A stretch of DNA of 42,221 nucleotides, taken from NCBI GenBank assembly GCA_037447655.1, contig JBBHKE010001591.1:101504-143724 (forward strand), in the 5' to 3' direction. This document shows, in pieces, positions 9,844 through 21,415 of this stretch; the stretch's first letter is position 1; every line of letters begins with the position of its first letter. The notes beneath the pieces were generated by a model. It was not told the DNA's origin, searched no databases, and saw only the letters and a program-made list of their open reading frames with translations. This DNA comes from Zygnema cylindricum. Lineage: Eukaryota; Streptophyta; Zygnematophyceae; Zygnematales; Zygnemataceae. The position numbers and the translations under genes are program-made.

Positions 9844-10341
9844 TTAAAATTTCCCAAAACGCAATTTCCTCGAATAATGTCCGTTTCTCCGCTCCTTTTC
9901 CGTACTGTCCTTTTCTGCCTTCTCTGTACTTTCCTTCTCCATCTCCGTACTATCCTTTACTATTTTGTCGTTTTCCTCAATTTTCAAGTACAAATCCCAA
10001 TCTGCCTGATCCCGAGATTCTCTGACAGCCTCTTCCCTGTCCACCGCCTCGTCGTAGCTATCGTCCAAAATCTGTACGGAATCCAAAATGTACGGAGATT
10101 CGAAGCTTTCCGAATATTCCTCTCTCTTCCTCCCCTCCCCCCCCCCCCATTTCTCCTTCCGGTCTCCTCCGCCCATCGGATTCTCCCTGTCCGTCTTCGT
10201 CGGCTTCGAAGATACGCTGACGTCAGCTAGTTTGGACGTATCTGCGGTGGCGTCGGATGTTTCGGCCACGGCGGAGAAGGCGAGGAGGTAGAGGGAGAGA
10301 GAGAGGAGGAGGAGGAGGAGGGGAGATCTCAGAGTGGCCAT
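9844..10341 (-). CDS. small secreted, charged hypothetical protein
   Basis: Single open frame of 165 residues on the minus strand. It starts with a clear signal peptide, MATLRSPLLLLLLSLSLYLL then AFSAVA, with likely cleavage before ETSD. The mature part has no membrane helix and is strongly charged: a Gly/Lys/Arg/Glu stretch (GGGDRKEKWGGGEGRKREE), an acidic middle (DSVQILDDSYDEAVDREEA) and a repeated STEKxEK/DSTEKE segment before the end at KLRFGKF. The ATG context (CCATGGCC) is good and AATAAA overlaps the stop region on the sense strand. I recognise no family. It could be a single-exon gene or the first exon of a longer one; low-complexity composition means a chance frame is not excluded. 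Confidence 0.5.
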   Translation of the reverse strand: MATLRSPLLLLLLSLSLYLLAFSAVAETSDATADTSKLADVSVSSKPTKTDRENPMGGGDRKEKWGGGEGRKREEYSESFESPYILDSVQILDDSYDEAVDREEAVRESRDQADWDLYLKIEENDKIVKDSTEMEKESTEKAEKDSTEKERRNGHYSRKLRFGKF

Positions 10342-10660
10342 GGGAGGGAGAGAGGAGGGGAAGAGTGAGGAGGGAAGAGACGGGGAAAAAGAGGGAGAGG
10401 GAGAGAATGCAGCGAAGGAGAAACAGGACTGTGTAAAAGAGACACAGAGAGAGAGAAGGAGAGAGAGAGGGAGGGAGAGGGAGAGAGAGAGAGGGAGAGA
10501 GAGGGAGAGAGAGAGAGGGAGAGACGGGAAAAAAGCGGGAGCGGAAGAGAACGCGTGGAAGAAGAAACAGGACCGTCTCGGGAGATGTTGAGAGGGTGAG
10601 AGAAAGAGGGAGAGGGAGAGAGAGGGAGAGAGGGAGAGAGGGAGAGGGAGAGACCCACAA
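10285..10660 (+). repeat. GA/GAGG-rich purine tract
   Basis: About 370 bp of GAGAGG and GGGAGA units on the plus strand, covering the signal-peptide codons and the 5' flank of the gene at 9844-10341. On the gene's sense strand it is a CT-rich upstream region. Confidence 0.85.
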
Positions 10661-11126
10661 GCGAGAGAGTGTGAGAGGTGAGAGGCGAAAGGAACACTTG
10701 GTCTCCCTGCAGCATCCGCGGGCTGAAGGATTCATATCGGGAATCGAAAGTGAGAGGTATCGATTCTGATTAACTTTCAGGAGAATAGTGATTCCGTACC
10801 AGGTGGCATCTCATGTTCGGATACATCCGTACGATCAGAATAAAACAAAAAAAAGCCGCCATCCCTTGACAGACGAAAAAAGGTCGCGACGGAAAGAAAA
10901 TTTTACAATCCCGAGGAAAGACAAACAATCTGGTGACAGAAAGTGACGCCGAATCAAGCTGGCAGAGTGAAACCGCCGTAGTTACGGACACGTGGCATGC
11001 ACAGGAAAGGATTTGGTAGATGACGTCACAATTACGCAAACTGAGTTATGGTCGGTGGGACCGATGGTCACGTAAAACGCTTATTTTGCTTTATGACCTA
11101 AATTTATGCGTCCAATGAATGCTCCA

Positions 11127-11445
11127 GGCAGAGGTGGCAAACGGTTAACCGAAACCGTAACCGACCGTTACCTGACCGCCCGCGTCGGATCCGGAACGAA
11201 TTCGGTTGCCAAATTTGGGGGGTTGGGCGGATTCGGGCGAGTGATTCACAAAAAAAAAAAAAAATCGGTTACGCTCGGGTAATCAAAAAACGAAAAAAAA
11301 TGAAGGTTTTGTACTGTCCATACTATCCAAAATTATTGTACTTTGTACTCTTGGTATCATAGAAGTACGTGAAATCATGATTAGCGTCGCAAATCTGACA
11401 CGGTACTAACACTATTCATTTCCCAAATCTTACTGGAAAATAAGG
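11127..11445. mobile_element. truncated relative of the 7071-8439 element
   Basis: Starts CAGAGGTGGCAAACGG and follows the same order of words as 7071 onward (ACCGAAACCGT, GGATCCGGAACG, TTCGGTTGCCAAATTT, GTCGCAAATCTGACACGG, CACTATTCATTT). The right end is missing; similarity fades after about 11445. Confidence 0.75.
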
Positions 11446-12665
11446 GCCGCAAATCGTACTCTATTGTAAAGTGTTAATTAAAAAAAAAATCAGAAGCATA
11501 ATAGAAATAAGTTTCTTCTATCAATTCTATGGATCAGATGTTTTTACAAAAAAAATGTAATACTGCAATTTTTGCCATTTATGTAACGTCATATTTTGTT
11601 TTGTAAACATTGTTGAATTCTTCAATGTCAACACTGTAAAATGTTTTCACTCTTTAAATATAGGAAAAAATGTATGTATGTATTATCTTCCATAACAAAC
11701 TCCAAAACTGAAGTATCTTTAAAAGACCGATTTGACGATAAAAAAGGAATAAGATGGTTCAAACCCACAACTCAACAACTAAACGATTACCTTCCAAATA
11801 AAACAAATAATTACTTCGTTCTAAGGGTGAGGAAACATATAATCTGTTCCTTACCCGCAGGCATCATACCCATATTGTTTCATAATTTGCATCATATGTT
11901 CGAGTCCACACTAGATTCAGTGTGGACCACAAAATATTAATTTGTTGGGACAACCCACAAGACTAATATAAATACATCGTGAATCGTGATTAACGTTAAA
12001 AAATATATAGGTTGGGGGCTTATTTTACTGTTATCAACTATTATTTAAATATGAGCGACCTAGACGATTTTTAGTCGCTTAACAAATTAGTGTTAAGAAA
12101 AAAACAAATAGTATTATCAACGCTATTTTGCGTTCGAAAGCCGAATAAAGCTGGCATCAACCCAAATAATGATTCACGTTGTAGTGTCCATACCTGGAAA
12201 TTAACGACATCTTATTGTGTAATAAATGAACATCTTAAGGTTAGAGGCTCTAGTAGCAAGTTCCTCAAAAAATGAAGCTAAGGCCTTAGGGGACCTGCAA
12301 GCATCACAACCCCTTTTGCAAAGACCAGGCGGTACATGAAAGATAATAAAGAAAAAAGGTCGGAAAAACAAAAAGGAACGTAAAAAAAGGGTGTGCGACG
12401 TCACCCGTTAAAGGCATAAGAAGTCTCGTTTTTCTTCCTACGCCCATTTGTTTTTTTTATTCAAATGGAGTCGTCCCTAATTTCTTGTCTGTCGATACAT
12501 ATATCTCTCTTCATTACATTTGCGAATACACAGGTTATATAGGGATTAATATACGTTAATAGAGGGATTGCTAATATACAAATATATTGTATATTCATTC
12601 GATATTCTAAAGCTCATATCCAATATATAATATATATAGGGAGTTACCATATCCACTTGCCAACT
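11446..12665. other. no gene recognised
   Basis: AT-rich DNA. Short open frames at about 11641-11940 and 12090-12275 have no family resemblance and no splice context. Confidence 0.45.
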
Positions 12666-13086
12666 ATCTTTATTATTTAAGGTACTTTTTGAATGAGCGT
12701 TAATAACTCTAATACAATGCCGTTTTAAATAGTGTGGCGTACGGTCGGTGACTGACCGTGCAAAATTGTACTTTATTCAGTAAAAAAATACAAATAATGA
12801 TTGAAAACAGGCCGTTATCACGTAACTGCGTTTTAACAAACCGCGTAGTGTAAACGTCATAATGACGTGAAACTGTACGTTTTGTCAGATTCTAGACGTA
12901 TACCTAATTTACTGTAGATATATCCTGCGCCCAAATTTACGCCCAAATTAGAGTTATTGATAAATTAGAGTAATTTTATTTTTTTTAAAGGGTTCATTAC
13001 CCAAAATAGAGTTAATGACTCTAATTTTTTTTTTTTCGTTTCTTTACTCTAATTATTTATTTACTTTAATTACGATTCGCGGTGTA
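12666..13086. mobile_element. family A MITE, left-truncated
   Basis: Collinear with the reverse complement of 7471-7971 from TATTTAAGGTA onward and ends TTACGATTCGCGGTGTA at about 13086. The first roughly 115 bases are missing. Confidence 0.75.
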
Positions 13087-13353
13087 ACGTACATCGCGAA
13101 TCGTAATTAGAGTAAATTACTCTAATTCAATCGCTCGAAATTTCGACTCTATCACATGAAATAGAGTAAATGGTTATAATTTTGTCATTATTCTATTTAA
13201 GGTAAAGTTTAATTAGCGTTTTTAATTATAATGTAGGTTCGTCTTAAATAGTGTAGAGTGACGACCTCTGACCGTGCAAAATTGTACTTTATTAGGTAAA
13301 AAAGTACAAATAATGATTTAATACAGGCCGTTATCCTGTAACTGCGTTTTAAC

Positions 13354-13629
13354 CATGGTTCAAAAGTAGGCGTTTCTATTGTAGGCTTTTGGTCGGCACC
13401 TTTATCGGAAGTTGTGTTATGGGCTTTTCATGTGATCTTCTTCGGTCGCTACTTTGATTAGAGACCATCCGATCGTCCGAATCTGACGGTGTATATAAAA
13501 GTTTTTGGTCCGAATGTGTTAATTGGTCCGAATAGGTCCGAATACAATATGGGTCTTAAGGGTGTATTGTACTGTTTGCGTACAATAGGCATATTGTATG
13601 GGTGTACTTTCACCTACTTTTAAACTATG
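13354..13629. mobile_element. family B hAT-type MITE, 8-bp target duplication
   Basis: Ends CATGGTTCAAAAGTAGG and CCTACTTTTAAACTATG are inverted repeats. Perfect direct repeats GTTTTAAC flank it (13346-13353 and 13630-13637). 276 bp, non-coding. Relatives at 35033 and 35538. Confidence 0.9.
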
Positions 13630-13740
13630 GTTTTAACAAACCGCGTAGTGCAAACGTCATAGTGACGATAAACTGTACGTTTTGCCAAATTTTGTAAGGA
13701 TACCTTGTTTACAGTAGAGGATATTAGCGTGCCAAATTAG

Positions 13741-14635
13741 TAGTGTTGTGTATCGGTATAAAACTTATCGCGATAACACCGATACCGATAGTTATCGGTT
13801 ATCGAACGGTCAGAGGTTCCGATATATCGGTCTGGGACCAACAAATTCTATATCGGCGATAACTTAAAAAATATATAGTATGCATACAACAGTACTTTAT
13901 AACATACTGTATTATTTTATTGATTTTATATAGCGTGGCATGCCACGTATGAAAATATGTTCCGTTACAGTTTAACTCGAATTTATTACGGTAAACTCCG
14001 CACATAAATGTTGGCTGGTTAACTGAACAAAAAATTTACGGCGACGTACCGAAATTTACTAAAAAACTGGTAAACATGGAACCGGAAAAAGAGGGCGGAC
14101 GCAAAAGTACAACGGACGCAAAATAACATTCTGCGCGCCGCCGAAATCGAACGGACGACTTGGAATGAGAAAACACGAACGGACGGGCCAGCGTGAGCGC
14201 CGACATCCCGGAATGGCTCTTTTGCCAGCTTTTGCCAAAAAAGCCGACAGGTTGACACGTGGCAGGTCCCCAGTGGATCTAAAGGAATTAAGGGACAAAG
14301 CCATGGCGTCGGATGTGAAAGGTACATCGTTTTTACTGGATCCGTATCAAAATCGTACATATTTCATGGCGGCTACGGTACTTTCTATGCTTGTACACGT
14401 CCGGAGAATATGATGTACAGTTGAGTGTACAGACCGTACATTTATCTGTACGGTCCGTACAGTTATCGCCGATAATTATCGTTATCGGCATTATCGCCGA
14501 TAAGTAGCCGATATTATCGGCTACTTATCGGCGATAAGACCGATGTCGATATATCGTACCAATATATCGATTATCGGATACCCGAAAAAAGGCCCATATC
14601 GGTTATCGGCAAATCCTTACCGATACACAACACTA
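13741..14635. mobile_element. family C hAT-type element, 8-bp target duplication
   Basis: Ends TAGTGTTGTGTATCGGTA and ACCGATACACAACACTA; perfect direct repeats CAAATTAG at 13733-13740 and 14636-14643. The TAG start fits hAT termini. 895 bp. The outer parts are dense in TATCGG words; the middle (14060-14410) is unlike the ends and may be captured DNA, since open frames run through it on both strands without a recognisable product. Confidence 0.9.
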
Positions 14636-14861
14636 CAAATTAGAGTACTTAAATAAATTAGAGTAAACTTCATAGTTGAAACAGCTCTATCACATAAATT
14701 AGCGTTCATTACTCTAATTGTTTTTTTTAGTTTTTGTACTCTAATTTTTTCATTACTCTAATTACGATTCGCGGTGTACTTACCTGAACCGTGCATTTTT
14801 CGGCCTTCGGAGGCCGTGTGAAGGGGTGGTCTCCTGTGCTGTGCGCGTCGTTATTAAAGCT

Positions 14862-15031
14862 AAACATTTTTCGGGCAGTCAAAGTTTTTTTTTTCATCAC
14901 CTAGGGTTACGATTTTCAGCAGTGACATTAAGTTCGAAGGGTTAAGATGCTATCTTTATATCGATTGCCTCGGAAAGAAATCCAACCGTCGATTAGAAAT
15001 CTTAGCGCCTTTGACTGCCCGAAAAATGTTT
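14862..15031. mobile_element. 170-bp MITE-like element with perfect 23-bp inverted ends
   Basis: 14862-14884 (containing ATTTTTCGGGCAGTCAAAG) is the exact inverted copy of 15009-15031. No target duplication could be read. The interior contains nothing recognisable. Confidence 0.7.
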
Positions 15032-16082
15032 GACTCTATTAACGATTGGGCGGTGTACGGAAGAACAAAATATGCGTTTTTTATTTTTTTTTAAACGGCT
15101 GCGTCACGCGCCTCGAATATTTTTTAGGATCAGCTTTCGGATTTGGGCGAATCAGGTTTCTTTTACGACCACTGAAACAGTTTCTCAAGAGGTTTACGGG
15201 CAAGAATCACAGGTGCTGGTAAAATATCCGTACAATTTCTTTGTCTTTTCCCCAGCTATTTAATGCGTCCGCACGCTTTGGAGTCTTAACTGTTCCGAGG
15301 GTTCATTTATGGAAGGTTTTTCACTTTGTCGGCTTATCGAGCAAACGCCAAGGTGTACAGTTGTCACGCTCTTATCCGCCGATTCTATAGATAGGAAAAA
15401 TAGTTTTTTTATATAAATTAAAGCGCTTGGATCGAAGCGACCTGAGTTTGTCGTTTGTGCCCATCGTTTTCGGTGTTAAGGATTTTTGTGCTTCAATTCA
15501 AAACTAGAGTGTATAATAAATACTTTTATTGCCTGGTTACGTGGCAGATTTTTATCCACTAAGTTAAAATTGTTGATAATATTATTTCGTCGGTTTTGGC
15601 CTGAAAAATTCGCTACTGAATTAGTGTTAATCACACTAAATATTATGGGCGTTTTACTAAATTAGTGTGGTCAGGTAAATGAAAAATAAATGCGGGTATA
15701 TAAAAGAGTAAGAAACGTCGGTACACTAGCGACAAAGAAGTTTATGACGTCATAGTAACGCTGAAACTGCGTTTAAGAACCGAAAGGCAATAAACGACAA
15801 TTTTTCAATACTGTTCACGACAAAAAGATCTTGCATATAACTGGACGGTTACAGCAGATCTATTGGAATTTTGTCTCATGATCACATCCAGGCTGTCAAA
15901 AGAAAATGCAATTGGGTACGGCTAACGCAAGTTTGCAATCCGATGGGCTTTTTCCAAATCGAAATCAGTACACTGAAAACGTGAAAGCATTAAAAAGACA
16001 AAAGGGGCTATCTCAAATCGGCCACGTTGACAAATGTTGCGCAAATTGATTATTTGAACGTTTTGACGTTACAATTTGAACT
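15032..16082. other. no gene recognised
   Basis: AT-rich, with several AAATTAGTGT and CTAATTTAGT words at 15620-15670. No supported gene. Confidence 0.45.
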
Positions 16083-16083
16083 T

Positions 16084-16301
16084 CACCTTGAATCGTTATT
16101 AGCGTCAATGTTTTTTTCGCCACTTAAAACATATTTTCTCCGTACACACTTGCTGGATTTTCAATTTGAGACCGCCAATCGGAAGCTGAGAATGTTACCT
16201 TTCAATCGCAACCGTCAGATCCACAATCCAACAATTTTGTACGGAGAAAAGAGGTTTTAAGTGGCGAAAAAAACATTGACGCTAATAACGATTCGCGGTG
16301 G
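16084..16301. mobile_element. family E MITE with long inverted ends
   Basis: Arms of about 45 bases: CACCTTGAATCGTTATTAGC onward (TCAATGTTTTTTTCGCCACTT) at the left, and its inverse AAGTGGCGAAAAAAACATTG then CGCTAATAACGATTCGCGGTG at the right. The outermost CACCGCGAATCG is shared with family A. A diverged relative lies at 22379. Confidence 0.75.
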
Positions 16302-17512
16302 GTGTTTTCTTAAAGTTAAGCGGATTTCCGTCGGAACACGATTCGGAACGTGACAAAGAATGCGAGTCTTTGTACGTTCCAAGGAGACTGTACCTTGTCG
16401 CATTCCGATTGCCCGAAAAAGACAGAAAAAAATCGAGCCGTACATCACTGCATATCACCAGTTTGTTGTCATTTCTTGAATGCTAAAAAAGCAGACGCCA
16501 CGAGTTCACGTGGCGGACATCTACCTGCATTTATTGTGTATTATTTTATGCATTTATTACTTTATTTTGTATATTGCTCTCAAGCCGTACAAGACACTTG
16601 GAAAAAATGCGATCAACCGTAAATAAAACAAAATCAAACATGGGCTATAAAGTGAACCTGGTGATGCCACGTAGACAATTTCTGCCCCATTGAATGACAA
16701 TTAAAAATTATATTTTATGTATGTCTTAAAATTTTCAGCTTTCAGATTTCGGTTTATATAAAATATGACGAACAAAACCCTAAATTTGTAAAGTACAGTA
16801 AAGTAACGTACTCTGGTAAGGGATTAAATTCATTGGTGCCAACTCACGAATAGAGTCTACGGCTGACCGTACGGAAACGACTGCAGTACTAAACTTATTT
16901 CCGTACATTTTCTTCTCGTGTTGACTTCCGAAAATTTCCACTGAAAAAAGTCTTCTCTAGCAGATTTTCACTAGCGCACGTCATCAAACTACAGTACGGC
17001 TCCACGAGATCTAATTCTGCCAGCTGTCATGTCTCTGTTTTTTAGAGAAAAGACAAAAATATTGTCGGTGAATTGCAGTTTTCTACGATTATTTTCCGGG
17101 AAATTCAACGTGATTCCTTCAGGATAGTTAGACAGTGTGTTTTTGATCAATAACATAAATGTTTCATTCCTTAAAATTTTGAAAATTTTAAGATTATGCA
17201 TTATTTTAAGGGTTTTCTTAACTTTTCGTAAATTTCGTATGCTTTTCGTGTACGGACAGGCTGTACGGAGTGTATTTGTACGGACGCACGGAAAGTACGG
17301 GTGTAAATTGTACGGAAATGTTGCATATACGGATTTTTTTTAAAAAATATACGCTACTTCATTTCCGCGGTCTAATTTGAATTGGATTTCGACTTCTGGA
17401 CCTTTCGTCCTTACCAGGAAGACAAGAAGTCGGCATTGTGGCCGCCATTGAAGCCCCACTAGAGCCGCCATTAAACGTCTTTTAGCCTCCGCGAACCTTC
17501 GTAAACGCGGCC
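16302..17512. other. no gene recognised
   Basis: Flank of the hAT transposase, with CGTACGG words at 17240-17330. The element's terminal inverted repeat should lie here or further left, but I could not identify it. Confidence 0.4.
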
Positions 17513-19451
17513 ATGCCAAGGATTCGACGAGCAGAGTGGGAGCATGTTGTAGCTCCAACGCGTGATCTACTAGGGGACAATAAATTGTGCATTTGCGTGT
17601 ACTGCAAATTTGTGTATAATGCACTAGCCACCAGGATTAGGAACCACCTTCTAGGAAACGTGAAGAATGCAAGAATCAGGCCTTGGAAATTATTTCCGGA
17701 TTATGTGAAGTTAGAGTTAAGTGCAGTGGAAACTAACAAGGCTTCTCACGACTCTCAAAAAACGTACAATATCCGTTTTGGATTGACTTACACGAAGTGT
17801 TGTCGCGTCTAGCCATCTTGTCGAGTCTAGCCAGAGCAACAAGGTGAAAGGGGTGCAAACGAAAATTCGAGATGCCTTCAATAAGCATAACCAGAAGGAG
17901 GTAGATGAAGCATGGGCCAAGGCATTCTTTGCCAATGGCTTGCCATTTAGTCTATTAACATACCACTATTTCAAGGCTGCAGTGAAGCTGACTAGGGAGA
18001 TAGGGGAGAGTTATAAGTTACCCCACCGAGATGCCACGAGTTAGGGGAGTGTTATAAGTTACCCCACCGAGATGCCATGAGAACTCGTCTGTTGACTGTG
18101 ACTAAGGCGACGATAACTAACGATTTGTAGAGTTACATCTCCTCCTCAACATTCTAGCTATCACCCCAAAGGGGGACATGTTTCTCATGGCGGAAAACAC
18201 CAGTGGGCAATGCAAGGATGCCGAATATGTTCGTAAGGTGTTGGAGAAAGGAGTTCTTGCGCTAGGGGTGGAGCATATGGTCCAAAATGTGACATATTCT
18301 GCTTCGTTAACAAAGTGATAGTCTCTTTGCACATGAGCAAGTACCCTTGTATGACGTGGACGCCATGTTCTGCCCACATTTTGGACCTATTATTGGAGGA
18401 TTGGGGCAGCTTGTATTTTATCTTGACACCTGTCAGAGAGGCAAAGGAGGTGTTGAGATTTTTCACAAACCACAATATGGGTGTAGCCATCTTCAACAAA
18501 ATCTTGACACTCCGACTTTTGAAACATGGAGAGACTCGGTTCGCAACAAACTTTATCATGCTCCAAATGTTTTTAGAGGTGAAGGATAGCCTCGAGCGTT
18601 TAATGTTTGATGACGACTACGTGCAATGGATGGGCAAGCCTACATACAAGTCCGAGGGGACCAAGGTTAAAGGCCACATTTTGAGCCCGGGATTTTGGAT
18701 AAGAGTGAAAGAAGCTGTGACAGTTTTAGAGCCTGTGGTACGATTGATGAGGGAGTGTGACAAAGGGGCCCCAAATGTGGGGAAGGTTTATTATGGTTTT
18801 CACATGATTGGTCAATACTTAAATAATATATCGACCAATGGAGGAGAAGGATATTCCGAATGAGAGCACGTTTTGGAGGAGTTAAAGGAATCTTGATTTG
18901 CTAGATGGGGGATGGCATATAGCCCCATACATGCAGTCGGCTTCGTACCCGACCCCGAGTACCAAAGTGTTGAATACGGGTAAGAAACCGATGTAATAGT
19001 CATGGAAGGCTTCCACACTATCCTTCAAAGGATGTTACCGCGTGTGGTAGACCAGACCGCGGCCTACATTGAGTTAACTAAGTATAGGGGTTTTGAGGTT
19101 GTATTTGGGAGGGAGGTAACATTAGCGTGTGCTAAGATGATGCCAGGGTGGAAGTGGTGGCACCGGTTTGGGACTTTCACGCCTATCTTGCAGAGGGTAG
19201 CAACTAGGGTCCTTGCCCAATGCTTGGTTGCATGCTCATGTGAGAGGAATTGGTCAACCTATGACCATATTCACTCTAAAAAATGGAACAGTCTGACGGC
19301 GAAGAGGGCCAATGACCTGGTTTGGGTCTTTAGCAATATGAGGTTAGCACACCAAACAAAGGAAGTTAGCTATGAAGAGGCTATGATAGCATGGGAGGAA
19401 GAGGAAGGGGGGGTAGTGGGAGAGAAATGGGGTGTAGTGGAAGAGGAGTAA
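17513..19451 (+). pseudogene. hAT-superfamily transposase, frameshifted
   Basis: The pieces are in the right order for a plant-style hAT transposase. BED-like zinc finger: CVYCKFVYNALATRIRNHLL (17513-17811). Conserved DEAWAKAFFANGLPFSLLTY then HYFKAAVKLT (17844-18044). DUF659 core: TPKGDMFLMAENTSGQCKDAE, interrupted near 18317, then MTWTPCSAHILDLLLEDWG (18315-18863). Dimerisation domain: ACSCERNWSTYDHIHSKKW and NSLTAKRANDLVWVFSNMRL (19002-19451). At least three frame breaks separate these. The DUF659 position normally reading VTDNAS is VTYSAS here, so a catalytic Asp is lost as well. The ends of the element were not found. Confidence 0.85.
17998..18084 (+). repeat. 43-bp tandem duplication inside the transposase
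   Basis: Two copies of TAGGGGAGAGTTATAAGTT plus ACCCCACCGAGATGCCA differ at a few bases. The duplication puts TAG stops in frame and breaks the DUF659 region. Confidence 0.8.
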
Positions 19452-20580
19452 TCCAAAACATGGATGACTTAGATTTAGAGTAGAGAGGTTAATGTTGCAG
19501 CTCCATTCACGACCGTTAATGACTTGACCAAATTTTTGTGTGTAACTTTTGCCATTTCCCTCACAGGAATACAAAAACGGTCATTTTTGCTTCAATTATA
19601 AATTTATCTTTTTTCAATGTTAAAATCTTGTAACATGGTCATTTTTTGCTTCAATTGTCGATTTCAAAATATTATATGTGAGCATGCGGTAATGCTGAAC
19701 CAGGGACGAGGCAGCGTGGTCGCTGACTGTTGGTTCACTATTTCAGCGACGAGGGAGTCTGGTCGCTGGTTGCTGGTTCATTATTTCGGTGATGAGGCAC
19801 CGACGCCGCTGGTCAACTTTGGAGAATAGAGGTATCGATTAATATTTAATACTTTAATCGTTTAAGATGTCGTATTGTTTTTTATTCTGATTATTTTTTT
19901 TTGAATTTTTCGTATTTTTATTATATAATAAGTCAAAGTCGGTCAACGCATTTTAAAAAATGTGAAATTTTGAATAATGCGCATATGCATTCTTCTTCAA
20001 AATACTTTTCCGTGCGCATACTACGAATGAAACATCTATGATCAATAACCCAGTAACCCGTACACATTTTTTGTCGTCTAGTGCCAGCAAATGTGAAAAG
20101 GGAAATCGCAGGGGAAATATTACATCTGTGGTAGAATCTGCTGTATCTAAGAACAGAGGATTTCTCGTAATACGACAAATAGCATGGTGCTGTACCACAG
20201 TACTAAACGTACAGTACGGAAATACATGAAGGTACAAGGGAAGAAAAGGACAATGTTATAACCAGAGAGGTGAAATCTCAGTACAGTGAAACCGTACCAG
20301 TCGAACACCAAAATGTACAAATAAAGCTTGTCATAATGAGAATGCAACTTTCGTATATATCATAATCTCTACAGTACAATACTGTACTTCATTTCATCTG
20401 TCGTATTTTAAAATCAAACACGTAATGAAATTGTTTTTTATCGTAATTTGTTTTTTCTGACACGTACTGAAGTACACGTGTCGAAGTTTACAAGATTCCG
20501 ACGTGTTTTGAGATTAGCGTATCGATCGGAAATTACGTTTTTGTTTTTTCTCGACGCCATGTCTGATCTACCCCTGAAAA
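19452..20580. other. no gene; small direct repeat
   Basis: At about 19720-19800 a roughly 38-bp unit (TTGGTTCACTATTTCAGCGA, then CGAGG) is present twice with changes. The rest is AT-rich with GTAC/CAGTAC words. Confidence 0.45.
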
Positions 20581-20790
20581 AGAAAACAGGGTTTTTTAGG
20601 GTTTTTAGGGCGTTTTAGGGTTTTTTAAGGTTTTTATGGTTTTTTTAGGGTTTTTAAGAAGTTACTTAGGGTTTTATGAGTTTCGTGGTTTTTCAGTATT
20701 TTAGGGTTTTCAGGGGCTTTAAGGGTTTTAGGCATTTTCAGGGTTTGGGGTTTTTAAGAGTTTCAAGGGTTTTAGGGGTTTGAGGCTTAA
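20581..20790 (+). repeat. degenerate TTTTAGGG-like repeat
   Basis: About 200 bp of irregular GGGTTTTTTAGGG and GGTTTTTAGGGCG units, similar in type to plant or green-algal telomere motifs but without a fixed period. Confidence 0.6.
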
Positions 20791-21061
20791 GCTTTCAATT
20801 TTTTTTTTTACAAATAGCAAAACCCTTTGTTCCACGTCATCACATTTGACTCACGTGAGAACTAAGTTTTAACGATTAAAGAGGCTTAAAGCTTCACGTT
20901 TAAACTTCAAGAGCGCGATTTTTAACACCGCCTTTTTGCGTTCTCAATGAAACTCTTAAACGTTTTTACCACTTTCAAAAAAAACACTTCCAAAATCCTT
21001 CGAGGCTTCGACAAAACTCAAATAGATATCTAATCAATTATATTTATATTTTTTTATACCT

Positions 21062-21415
21062 CGTCTTAAACCTTTTACCGATAATCGATATATCGAAAAG
21101 GCTAACATCGCGATGCAATTACGATATATCGGGATAAGTTATCAGGTCGATAACCATCGAGATACTTCCATATGAAGGTTCTTCCAAAAAATTTCAAAAG
21201 CCAGCCCCCCCCCCCCCCTCTCCCCCCACGGAGGAAGCGATTCCTCCGCATTTTGTACATTATTCCCATACTAAAGATGTACGGACCCCGCCTCTCACCA
21301 AATATATCGCGATCATTTTTCTTTGTCTTGGAGCAATACCCTCTAACCGACAATGTACGATATCGCGATAAAACATTTGTGGATACACAACACTGGTATT
21401 TATAATACAACACTA
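21062..21415. mobile_element. probable family C element, degraded
   Basis: Rich in ATATCG/CGATA words and ends GGATACACAACACT (about 21394), like the right end of 13741-14635. The left end is unclear. A poly-C run is present at 21206-21216. Confidence 0.5.

Larger units (their letters stand above)
13092..14776. mobile_element. family A MITE split by two hAT-type insertions
   Basis: Left end CATCGCGAATCGTAATTAGA after TA at 13090-13091; right end TTACGATTCGCGGTG before TA at 14777-14778. Removing the insertions 13354-13629 and 13741-14635, each with one copy of its 8-bp duplication, restores a roughly 500-bp element collinear with 7471-7971. Confidence 0.85.

Noticed and set aside
10223-10735. 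170- and 128-residue Ser/Leu/Pro-rich minus-strand frames
   Set aside because: CT-tract readings overlapping the signal-peptide gene; composition only.
18315-18863. Intact single-exon gene of 182 residues
   Set aside because: It is the middle of the hAT transposase; its start is an internal codon after a frame break.
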